The position numbers and the translations under genes were made by a program. 30,168 nt of DNA, from assembly GCA_964563535.1 (NCBI GenBank), contig CAZLXP010000024.1:1-30168 (forward strand). Reading direction: 5' to 3'. Numbering within the stretch: the first letter of the stretch is position 1; the number at the start of each line of letters is the position of its first letter. This DNA comes from WVWN01 sp964563535 (GTDB taxonomy: Bacteria; RBG-13-66-14; B26-G2; WVWN01). This document shows positions 21,556-28,605 of the stretch, piece by piece. Below the pieces are notes generated by a model. The model was not told the origin of the DNA and did not search any database. It worked only from the letters and a program-made list of their open reading frames with translations.

Positions 21556-22569
21556 CTACTTCCGGCCCGCGACGGCCGTCACGGCCTCGCGGATGTCCAC
21601 GTTGGCCGGGCAGGCGACGACGCACCGGCCGCAGCCCACGCACAGGTTCTCGCCCCAGTTTTCGTGGAAGTAGTAAAATTTATGCAGCACGCGCTGGCGG
21701 TAGCGCTGGGCCTTGCGCGCGCGCGGGTTGTGGCCTGACGCGTGCAGCGTGAAGCGCGACTGCGTGCAGGCGTCCCAGAAGCGGAGGCGCCGGCCGCGGC
21801 CGTGCTTGCCCTCGTCGGCGACGTCGAAGCAGTGGCACGACGGGCACACGAACGTGCAGGCGCCGCAGCTCACGCAGCGCGCCGCGAGCTCCTCCCACGC
21901 CGCGGCGTCGAAGTTCTTATAAAGCATGGGCCGCAACGCTTCCAACTCCCAGAGGGGCGCCATCGTATCCGCGACCTTCGCGCAGGCCGCCTTCGTTTTT
22001 TTGAGCGCCGCGTCGGACGCCTTTTCCAGCTTCGCGGCTTTCAGGAATTCCTCGCCTTTGCTAGAAGTCGCGTCCAGCAGGAGTTCGTCGCCGGATTTGT
22101 ATGCCATCACGTCGGCTCCCGCGGCGTCCGCCGGGCCGCCGCCGACGGACGTGCAGAAGCACGTCGGCGCGGGCTGATGGCACGCCGAGACGATGAGGAC
22201 CGTGTTGTCGCGCCGGCTGAGGTAGTGCGGGTCGCGGAAGCCGCGGCTGAGGTATACCTTGTCGACGAGCGCCAGCGCCCGGGCGTCGCACGGCCTGACG
22301 CCGAAGACGAGCCTCTTGGATTCGTCCGCGCCGACGAGGCGGCCGTCGTTGCCGTCGTACGCCAGGAAGGCCTCGAGCTGGGGCAGCGCGAGCGCTTTGG
22401 CGCTCAGCGTCGTCAGGAGATAGCCGTCGAGGTCGACGGCGCCGCCCTCGTAGGGGGCGAAGGACCAACCTTCCGGGGCGCGGGCCGGCGCGAGGACGTC
22501 GTAGCCGGCGGCCCTAGCGGCCTCCAGGAACCGGGGCAATTCGCTTCTTTTCACCTTTCCGGCGGCCAT
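21556..22569 (-). CDS. floxB: 4Fe-4S dicluster subunit, FloxB/HydB/AsrA-like
   Basis: A 337-residue iron-sulfur subunit that partners FloxA/HydG-type flavoproteins. The N-terminal domain has the GVRPCDARAL motif (90-99) shared with AsrA/HydB. Two ferredoxin motifs follow: CVSCGACTFVCP (Cys 232, 235, 238, 242) and CVGCGRCVVACPANVDI (Cys 310, 313, 316, 320). Extra cysteines at 130, 137 and 139 may hold another centre. The start codon directly abuts the preceding stop (TAAATG), indicating coupled translation. It likely passes electrons between the FAD subunit and HdrA/MvhD. It is cytoplasmic, with no signal peptide. Confidence 0.84.
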   Translation of the reverse strand: MAAGKVKRSELPRFLEAARAAGYDVLAPARAPEGWSFAPYEGGAVDLDGYLLTTLSAKALALPQLEAFLAYDGNDGRLVGADESKRLVFGVRPCDARALALVDKVYLSRGFRDPHYLSRRDNTVLIVSACHQPAPTCFCTSVGGGPADAAGADVMAYKSGDELLLDATSSKGEEFLKAAKLEKASDAALKKTKAACAKVADTMAPLWELEALRPMLYKNFDAAAWEELAARCVSCGACTFVCPSCHCFDVADEGKHGRGRRLRFWDACTQSRFTLHASGHNPRARKAQRYRQRVLHKFYYFHENWGENLCVGCGRCVVACPANVDIREAVTAVAGRK

Positions 22570-23559
22570 TTACAAAAAACCCTCGTTCGAGTCGTCGGGT
22601 TTGTACGTCGCGAGCGGCGGCGCTTCCTCCGGGTTGACGCCGGCGACGTAGCCGAACTTTTCTTTTACGTCCTTGACCAGCTTTTCGGACAGGACCCGCA
22701 GCGGTATATCCATCGGACAGGCGCGCTCGCATTCGCCGCACTCGACGCACCGGCCCGCGGTGTGGAAGACGCGGACGAGGTGGAACGCGATTAAGTCTTC
22801 CTCGGCCGTGGCCGGGCCGATCCAGGCCGGGTTGCGCTGTTCGGCAAAGCACTCCTCGCAGTAGCAGGCCGGGCAGACCTGGCGGCAAGCGTAGCAGCGG
22901 ATGCAGCGGCCCAACTCCTCGACCACCCAGGCCCAGCGCTCGTCACTTCCGCGCGCCTCGTGTTCGCGGACGCGCGCGTACGGGTCATCGGCCGCGGGCG
23001 CCGCCTTCTCGCCCAAAACGACGTCGGCCAGCGGCGGCTCGAGGCGCGTACAGGCGGCGCAACTCGCGTCGACGTAATCGCCCAGGGGGAGACTTTCCTC
23101 GCCGCCGTCGGTCGTCGCGACGACGACCTCGTCGCCGTCGACGTCGGCGCCTTCGACCCGGTACGCGCCGACGGCCGTGAGGACTTTATTCCGGTCAACC
23201 ATGGGCGCGCAGTTGACTCCTATAATATATACGTCTCCCGGGCCGAACTGGTTCTCCTGGATGTACGTCACGAGGGCCCGGGCGTCGCAAGGCTTCGCGA
23301 CGACGGCGACCTTCCGCGCCTTCGCGGCGTCGAAGTCGCGCCGCTTGCGCCGGTCGCGGATATATTCCAGCACGTAACGCGCCAACCCCGGCGTGCAGTA
23401 GCGGTTCCAAATCAACTTGTCCGCGTCGGCCGCGTCCTCGACCAGGGCCGGCCGGGCGGTGAGGGGCAACGTCCCCGCCGCGAAACCAACTACGACCTCG
23501 GCCTCGCCCGACGCCAAAAGTTCGCGCGCTTTGGCGCGTATTTCGTCTTCGACGGCCAT
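22570..23559 (-). CDS. 4Fe-4S dicluster oxidoreductase subunit (FrhB/HydB-related)
   Basis: A 329-residue iron-sulfur protein. The central segment VAVVAKPCDARALVTYIQ (84-101) and IIGVNC resemble the FrhB/FdhB family and the neighbouring HydB-like subunit. The C-terminal third has CIRCYACRQVCP (Cys 219, 222, 225, 229), a Cys-rich PACYCEECF stretch and CVECGECERACP (Cys 271, 274, 277, 281). It probably forms part of the same Flox-type complex as the two genes that follow without gaps; equating it with FloxC is tentative. Whether it binds a flavin is not clear from the sequence. Confidence 0.78.
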   Translation of the reverse strand: MAVEDEIRAKARELLASGEAEVVVGFAAGTLPLTARPALVEDAADADKLIWNRYCTPGLARYVLEYIRDRRKRRDFDAAKARKVAVVAKPCDARALVTYIQENQFGPGDVYIIGVNCAPMVDRNKVLTAVGAYRVEGADVDGDEVVVATTDGGEESLPLGDYVDASCAACTRLEPPLADVVLGEKAAPAADDPYARVREHEARGSDERWAWVVEELGRCIRCYACRQVCPACYCEECFAEQRNPAWIGPATAEEDLIAFHLVRVFHTAGRCVECGECERACPMDIPLRVLSEKLVKDVKEKFGYVAGVNPEEAPPLATYKPDDSNEGFL

Positions 23560-23570
23560 ATTAAATCCGA

Positions 23571-23933
23571 TTACAACCTTTTGACTTGCCGCCGGACATC
23601 GTCGAGCGCTGTCCGCGGGTCCTGCGACTGGACCATAGCCCAGAGTTTTTTAAGGTCGTCGCACGCGTACGCGTCGCAATGCGCGCAGTTGGGAATTACC
23701 CTCTCGCGGCAGCAGTCCTTTACTCGGCACTGCGCGCACCAGGTGAAGAGCCGCTTTGCGGTCTGCGTGCAGCTGTAGCAAATTACATCTTCCGGCGTGA
23801 GCGGTTCCTCCGGCGTCGACCATTCCGCGGCCGCCTTCGCGAGCAACTCCTCGTCGCCGGTTTGGGTCCCGACGTAGGCCGGGCACGCCGCGCAGTCTAT
23901 GCCGCAGAACGCGATCAGCTTTTCCTCGGCCAT
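23571..23933 (-). CDS. Cysteine-rich DUF3795 protein, copy 2
   Basis: A 120-residue protein with the DUF3795 opening LIAFCGIDCAACPAY and a pattern of cysteine pairs (CYSC, CAQCRVKDCC, CAHCDAYAC) that could bind metal or an iron-sulfur centre. Function is unknown. I start it at ATG 23933, which overlaps the stop of the upstream paralogue by one base (TAATG); longer upstream frames lack family similarity and overlap the paralogue. It ends 12 nt before the floxC-position gene. It and its neighbour are clear relatives of each other. Confidence 0.85.
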   Translation of the reverse strand: MAEEKLIAFCGIDCAACPAYVGTQTGDEELLAKAAAEWSTPEEPLTPEDVICYSCTQTAKRLFTWCAQCRVKDCCRERVIPNCAHCDAYACDDLKKLWAMVQSQDPRTALDDVRRQVKRL

Positions 23934-24289
23934 TACGACCCCTTGAGCATCCGGCGGATTTCCTCCAGCGTCGTCTTGGCGTCGACCGACATCGACCACG
24001 GCTTCTCGAGTTCGGCGCAGGGGAATTCGTCGCAGTGGCCGCAGTTTTCGACGCCCCGCTCCAGCGCGCACTCCCTTACGGTGCATTCCAAACAAAACTT
24101 TGAGGCGCGTTTATCCTCGTAGATGCAGCCGTCGCACAAGAGGTCGTCCGCCTCGAGCGTATGGTCGTCGGAGGACCACTCCACGGCGGTTTTGGCGAGC
24201 AGCTCCTCGTCGTCGGCCTGCGTCGCCTTGAACGCCGGACACTCCGAACAGAGAATTCCGCAGAAAGCCATTAACTTGTCGTTCCGCAT
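23933..24289 (-). CDS. Cysteine-rich DUF3795 protein, copy 1
   Basis: A 118-residue DUF3795 protein (LMAFCGILCSECPAF, CDGCIYEDK, CLECTVREC, CGHCDEFPC). It shares the arrangement of Cys motifs with the following gene, so the pair arose by duplication and diverged considerably. ATG 24289 follows AAGGA. It is divergently oriented to the small plus-strand gene starting 33 nt away. The pair separates mvhD from the Flox-like genes. A role in metal handling or redox sensing is conceivable but unproven. Confidence 0.85.
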   Translation of the reverse strand: MRNDKLMAFCGILCSECPAFKATQADDEELLAKTAVEWSSDDHTLEADDLLCDGCIYEDKRASKFCLECTVRECALERGVENCGHCDEFPCAELEKPWSMSVDAKTTLEEIRRMLKGS

Positions 24290-24321
24290 ATGATATATTC
24301 CTTTCGCAGGAGGTTTGTTTT

Positions 24322-24573
24322 ATGACTCGCGAAGAAACGCTGGCCGCGGTTATCGCTAAGCTCAAGCGTTTGCGGATTAGCGATTTGAAGATTATATTCG
24401 CCCTCGTCAGCGAATGGGACTCGTGGCGCGCGACTTTCGAGACGCTGGCGGACGAGGACCTCATGGCCCAAATAGGCGACCCGGATGCGGCGATAGTCCC
24501 CGCGGCAAAGGTCGCCGCCGCCCTTGACGACGAGGCGAAACTCCGAGAGCTGCTGGCGCCGGCGGTCAAATGA
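24322..24573 (+). CDS. Small hypothetical protein, divergent to the DUF3795 genes
   Basis: An 83-residue, mostly helical, acidic protein (MTREETLAAVIAKLKRLRI, KVAAALDDEAKLRELL). I do not recognise a family. Translation is credible because a perfect AGGAGG lies 8 nt before ATG 24322. Its stop overlaps the next short frame as ATGA. This layout, with a toxin-like remnant after it, fits an antitoxin gene whose partner is broken, but that is a guess. It is the only plus-strand gene between 2.1 kb and the right edge, inside a minus-strand operon. Confidence 0.65.
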   Translation: MTREETLAAVIAKLKRLRISDLKIIFALVSEWDSWRATFETLADEDLMAQIGDPDAAIVPAAKVAAALDDEAKLRELLAPAVK

Positions 24574-24647
24574 CGTACGCCGTCGTCTTCCGCAAGGCCG
24601 CGCGTAGTCGTGCGGCTATAGGCGCCCGCCGCGATATTTATAAGTAA
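24570..24647 (+). pseudogene. Possible RelE/ParE-like toxin fragment
   Basis: A 25-codon frame beginning at an ATGA overlap with the preceding gene. MTYAVVFRKAAR resembles the first strand and helix of RelE/ParE-family toxins; the rest is missing. It ends at TAA 24645-24647, 5 nt before the mvhD stop on the other strand. With only a dozen informative residues the family call is weak. Confidence 0.3.
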
Positions 24648-24651
24648 CCCC

Positions 24652-25083
24652 TTAGCCATAATTTTTAACCATCCGCTTAGCCGGCCCGAGCTTTCTAACG
24701 CGGTCCACGACCGTTTTGACTACCTCGGCGTATTTGCCGCCCTCGCTGGCTGAGACCCACGAGAAGTTAAGCCGTCCCGGCTCGAGGCCGAAGTACTCGA
24801 CGAAATCTTTGAGGAGCGTGAAGCGGCGCCGCGCGGCGTAGTTGCCGGCGATGTAGTGGCAGTCGCCCGGGTGGCACCCCGATACCAGCACGCCGTCCCA
24901 GCCTTCCATCAAGGCGCGTATCAAGTATAACGGATTGACGCGAGCCGAGCACGGGACCTTGATTACGCGCACGTTGGGCGGATACTGCAGCCGCGAGACC
25001 CCTGCCAGGTCCGCGCCGGCGTAGCTGCACCACGTGCATAAGAACGCGAGGATCTTAGGTTCCCAGTTGCTGTCGTCGGCCAT
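24652..25083 (-). CDS. mvhD: Hydrogenase/Hdr iron-sulfur subunit MvhD (FloxD-like)
   Basis: A 143-residue stand-alone MvhD/FrhD-family protein that links an electron-donating module to HdrA through a [2Fe-2S] centre. Family motifs: CTWCSYAGAD (Cys16, Cys19), VPCSAR (Cys45) and GCHPGDCHY (Cys70, Cys75). It is clearly related to the copy at the left edge but lacks that protein's charged C-terminal tail. ATG 25083 is adjacent to the repeat array on its upstream side, with HdrA beyond. It probably connects the Flox-type subunits downstream with HdrA upstream. Confidence 0.93.
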   Translation of the reverse strand: MADDSNWEPKILAFLCTWCSYAGADLAGVSRLQYPPNVRVIKVPCSARVNPLYLIRALMEGWDGVLVSGCHPGDCHYIAGNYAARRRFTLLKDFVEYFGLEPGRLNFSWVSASEGGKYAEVVKTVVDRVRKLGPAKRMVKNYG

Positions 25084-25088
25084 ATCTC

Positions 25089-25349
25089 ACGTCGGGTTGA
25101 AACCCGACGTTTACGCTCCGCACCCGAGGCTCCGGCGGTTAAAACCGCCGGTTTCGGCCTTACCGTTTACGCTCCGCACCCGAGGCTCCGGCGGTTAAAA
25201 CCGCCGGTTTCGTTCTTTACGTTAACGCTCCGCCGCTGAGGCTCCGGCGGCTGAAACCGCCGGTTTCGTTCTTTACGTTAACGCTCCGCCGCTGAGGCTC
25301 CGTTTCCCGTCGGGTTGAAACCCGACGTTAACGAACCGCCGGTTTCGCT
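25089..25349. repeat. 56-bp-period palindromic repeat array
   Basis: Fills nearly the whole hdrA-mvhD gap. Three units with exact 56-nt period start near 25110, 25166 and 25222; each has a conserved CGCTCCGC and GAGGCTCC head, a hairpin (CCGGCGGTT / AACCGCCGG type) and a GGTTTCG tail. A fourth unit (25278-25349) has part of its hairpin replaced by a different palindrome, CGTCGGGTTGAAACCCGACG (25308-25327). The same palindrome, extended to 22 nt, stands alone at 25089-25110. Unit ends drift (CACCC vs CGCTG). It is likely a REP/BIME-like non-coding element; transcripts would form several strong hairpins between hdrA and mvhD. Confidence 0.88.
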
Positions 25350-28300
25350 TTAAAGGGCCGTGATGGCGTCGAGCAGTTGTTCGTGCGTCACGCCGGCGAT
25401 ATCCACCGCAGCGGACCAGCAGGCCGCGGCGCACGAGCCGCACCCCTTGCACAGGCCGGCGTTGACCTCCGCCGCCATCTTCTCCTTGTTCACTTCGATG
25501 GCGCCGTAGGGGCATACGGCCTCGCACGTCCCGCACCCGATGCAGCGCCGCTCGTTCACGACGGCGACGCGGCCTTCCGCCTTTATCGTCGGCTTCGCGA
25601 GGATAGTCGCCGCTCGAGCCGCGGCCGCCTGCGCCTGCGCGATCGATTCCTCGATCGTCTTGGGCGCGTGGGCCAGGCCGCAGACGAAGACGCCCTCGGT
25701 TGCGAAGTCCACCGGCCGGAGCTTCATGTGGGCCTCGAGGAAGAAGCCGTCCGCGGTGAGCGGGACCTTGAGCATCCCCGCCAACGCCTTGTTGGCCGCG
25801 GCGTCGGGCCACGTCCCCTGCGCCAGCGCGACCAGGTCCGCTTCGATTTCTACGTCCTCGCCCAGTATAATGTCGTACCACTTGACCTTTACTTTATCGC
25901 CGGCGGGCGTTACGGCCGGTTTGTTCTCCGGCTCGAAGCGGGCGAAGAAGACGCCCTTCTCCCGGGCGTCGCGGTAATAATCCTCCGCGCGGCCGTACGT
26001 CCTCATATCCCTATATAATATGTATACGTTCGCTTCGGGATTTAGCTCTTTTAATTTAAGGGCGTTCTTGACGGCCTCGGTGCAGCAGACCCGCGAGCAA
26101 TAGGGGTGTTCGTCGTCGCGGGAGCCGACGCACTGGACCATGACGACGTCCGCGGCGCCGTAGGGGACTTGCCCTTCCGCCAGCGCCTCCTCCATCTCGC
26201 GCTGCGAGACGACGCGGTCGCTCGAGCCGTAGCCGTATTCGTCGTGCTCGGCCATCCGCGCGCCCGTCGCGACGACGACGGCGCCGTGCTCGAGCTCGTG
26301 CTCGCCCTCTTCATCCGCGACGACGGAGACGTAGCTGCCGACGAAGCCCGATATCGACTTGAGCGTAGCGCCCGTAAACAACTTTATCTTCTCGTGGCCT
26401 TTAACCCTGGCGACCAGCTCAGCGAGGAACGGCTTTACCTCAGCGCCGTTCGGCAGGTATTTGACGTGGTGGAGGTGGCCGCCGAGCTCCTCTTCCTTCT
26501 CCACCAGGTACGTCTCGAAGCCCTGGTCGGCGAGGCCGAGGGCCGCGGTCATGCCGGCGGCGCCGCCGCCTACTACGAGCGCCGTCTGCGTAACCGGCAG
26601 CTCGATGTCGGTCAGCGGCGCGAGGTTGACGGCCCGGGCGACGGCCATACGGACGAGCTCCTTGGCCTTGGCCGTGGCCTCCGCCGGCTGCTTCATGTGG
26701 ACCCACGAGCAGTGCTCGCGGATGTTGGCCATCTCGAAGAGGTAGGGGTTGAGGCCGGCGTCGCGCAGCGTGGCGCGGAAGAGCGGCTCGTGGGTGCGGG
26801 GCGTGCACGCGGCGACGACGACGCGGTTCAGGTTGTGCTCGGCGATTTTTTCGGTGATGAGCTTCTGCGTGTCCTCCGAGCAGGTGAAGAGGTTGCGTTC
26901 GGCGTAGGCGACCCAGGGCAACGTCCCGGCGTACTCCACTACCGACGGGACGTCGACGACGCCGCCGATGTTGATGCCGCAATGGCAGATGAAGACGCCG
27001 ACGCGCGGCGGTTCGCCGGCGATGCCGCGTTCGGGCGGGAATTCCACCTCGACCGTTTGGGCCCACCGCCCCGGCGCCGCGACGGCCTCGGCCCGGGCCG
27101 CCGCCGCGGAGGCCTGCGTCACCGACTCGGGGATGTCCTTGGGCCCGGCCACGACCCCGGCGACGAAGACGCCCGGCCGCGACGTGTCGGTGGGGGCGAA
27201 GGGGGGCGAGGCGACGAAGTTATATTTATCGACCTCCAGCCCCAGGCGCTCCAGCATGGCCCGGGTATCCGAGTCGACGTCGAGGCCGACGGAGAGGACG
27301 ACCAGGTCGAACTCGCCCCGGCAGAGCGCGCCGCCATCGTCCTCATATTTCAAGACGAGCTTGCCGTTCTCGCGTTCGACGCTGTCGACGCGGCTGCGGA
27401 CGTAGTGGACGCCGTACTCGCGCTGGGCGCGTTCGACGTAGCGGTCGAACTCCTTGCCGAAGGACCGCATGTCCATGAAGAATATCGTCGGCTCGAGGCG
27501 GGCGTCGTGTTCCTTGGCGATGACGGCCTGCTTCGTCGCGTACATGCAGCATACGGAGGAACAATAACCTCGGTTGACGGTGGTATCCCGCGAGCCGACG
27601 CACTGCAGGAAGGCGATGGACCGCGGCGCCTCGCCGTTCTCCATCAGGATATGGCCGTCGGTGAGGCCGTCGCCGCGATTGAGGAGCTCGAACTCGGCCG
27701 ACGTCAGGACGTTGGGCAAGCGGCCGTAACCCAGCGCGGTGATGCGGCGGGCGTCGAACGGCTTGAACCCGGGCGCGACGACGATGGCGGCCACCTCCAA
27801 CTCGACGGTTTCGTCCTCCGCGTCGAGGTCGATGGCGTCCTTGGGGCAGACGTCCTCGCAGATGCGGCAGGCGTCCAGGCCCCGTTCCAACATGTGGAAG
27901 TGGATGCACTTATCCTCGTTGACGGCGGGGACGTTGGGCACCGCCTGTTTGATGGGGACGTAGATCGCCTTGGTCGTCGCGAGCGTTATCTCGCGGTGGA
28001 GGACTTGGCGGCCGAGCACGTCGCGGGCCTTTATCTCGCCGGTGGGGCAAATGTTATAGCAGGCGCCGCAGGCGATGCAGGCTTCGGCCTCCTTCTCGAA
28101 GGGCGGCGTGACGACGCGGCCGCCGCCGCGGCCGGCGAAGCCGATGGCGCGGGCCTGGACGCGGTCCTGGCACATCCGCGTGCACAGGCCGCACATAATG
28201 CACCGGCCTTCGTCGTAGCCGAAACGCGGGTTGGCTTTATCTACGCCGTATTCGTCGGCCAGCGCGTCGAGGACCTCGACCCCCGGCTCGCAGCGCGACA

Positions 28301-28583
28301 TCAAAAGCTCGACGTTGAGTTTGCGGACGCTGCGCACGTCGGCGTCGTCGGTGACGACGACGAGGCCGTCCCACACGGGGTAGTTGCAGGCCGTGACGTA
28401 GCGCTCCCACGTCCCCTCGGCGTTCTGGGCCTTGACCGAGCAGACGCGGCAGGAGGCATACGGCTCGAGGTAGTCGCAATGGCAGAGGGTGGGGATATGG
28501 ACCTTTAACCCTTCGGCCGCCCGGAGGACGGTGGTCCCCTCTTCCACGTCGAGCTCGCGACCGTCTATTTTTATCTTGACCAT
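25350..28583 (-). CDS. hdrA: HdrA with NuoG-like N-terminus and a duplicated HdrA-type region
   Basis: Flavin-containing core of an electron-bifurcating Hdr complex, 1077 residues. Residues 1-205 are NuoG/HoxU-like: [2Fe-2S] Cys34, 45, 48, 66 and two [4Fe-4S] sites (Cys128/131/134/138; Cys169/172/175/179). Residues 220-505 are an incomplete HdrA-type module with a Cys226...CRICEDVCP motif and CVGSRDTTVN but no GxGxxG. Residues 528-1077 are a full HdrA: CHCGINIGG, FAD motif GGGAAG (672-677), CVGSRDDEHPYCSRVCC and two C-terminal ferredoxin motifs; the last reads AACWSA, with Trp where Pro is usual. It follows the NuoF-like gene by 22 nt, so NAD(H) is a likely partner. ATG 28583 has no strong ribosome-binding site. 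Confidence 0.92.
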   Translation of the reverse strand: MVKIKIDGRELDVEEGTTVLRAAEGLKVHIPTLCHCDYLEPYASCRVCSVKAQNAEGTWERYVTACNYPVWDGLVVVTDDADVRSVRKLNVELLMSRCEPGVEVLDALADEYGVDKANPRFGYDEGRCIMCGLCTRMCQDRVQARAIGFAGRGGGRVVTPPFEKEAEACIACGACYNICPTGEIKARDVLGRQVLHREITLATTKAIYVPIKQAVPNVPAVNEDKCIHFHMLERGLDACRICEDVCPKDAIDLDAEDETVELEVAAIVVAPGFKPFDARRITALGYGRLPNVLTSAEFELLNRGDGLTDGHILMENGEAPRSIAFLQCVGSRDTTVNRGYCSSVCCMYATKQAVIAKEHDARLEPTIFFMDMRSFGKEFDRYVERAQREYGVHYVRSRVDSVERENGKLVLKYEDDGGALCRGEFDLVVLSVGLDVDSDTRAMLERLGLEVDKYNFVASPPFAPTDTSRPGVFVAGVVAGPKDIPESVTQASAAAARAEAVAAPGRWAQTVEVEFPPERGIAGEPPRVGVFICHCGINIGGVVDVPSVVEYAGTLPWVAYAERNLFTCSEDTQKLITEKIAEHNLNRVVVAACTPRTHEPLFRATLRDAGLNPYLFEMANIREHCSWVHMKQPAEATAKAKELVRMAVARAVNLAPLTDIELPVTQTALVVGGGAAGMTAALGLADQGFETYLVEKEEELGGHLHHVKYLPNGAEVKPFLAELVARVKGHEKIKLFTGATLKSISGFVGSYVSVVADEEGEHELEHGAVVVATGARMAEHDEYGYGSSDRVVSQREMEEALAEGQVPYGAADVVMVQCVGSRDDEHPYCSRVCCTEAVKNALKLKELNPEANVYILYRDMRTYGRAEDYYRDAREKGVFFARFEPENKPAVTPAGDKVKVKWYDIILGEDVEIEADLVALAQGTWPDAAANKALAGMLKVPLTADGFFLEAHMKLRPVDFATEGVFVCGLAHAPKTIEESIAQAQAAAARAATILAKPTIKAEGRVAVVNERRCIGCGTCEAVCPYGAIEVNKEKMAAEVNAGLCKGCGSCAAACWSAAVDIAGVTHEQLLDAITAL

Positions 28584-28605
28584 CGTGTTAGGTTGCTTGG
28601 GGCGC

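Noticed and set aside
24596..24617. Terminator hairpin after the small plus-strand gene
   Set aside because: GCCGCGCG/CGTGCGGC can pair with one mismatch, but no T-run follows on either strand.
25089..25349. CRISPR array
   Set aside because: The repeated unit occupies the full 56-nt period; there are no unique spacers, and no cas gene is nearby.
26106..28508. An 800-codon open frame on the plus strand opposite hdrA
   Set aside because: It is the reverse-strand shadow of G+C-rich codons in hdrA: low-complexity Arg/Val/Asp-rich translation, no motif, and the opposite strand has a clear HdrA. The same applies to long frames at 10846-12396, 5909-7102 and 15097-16932.
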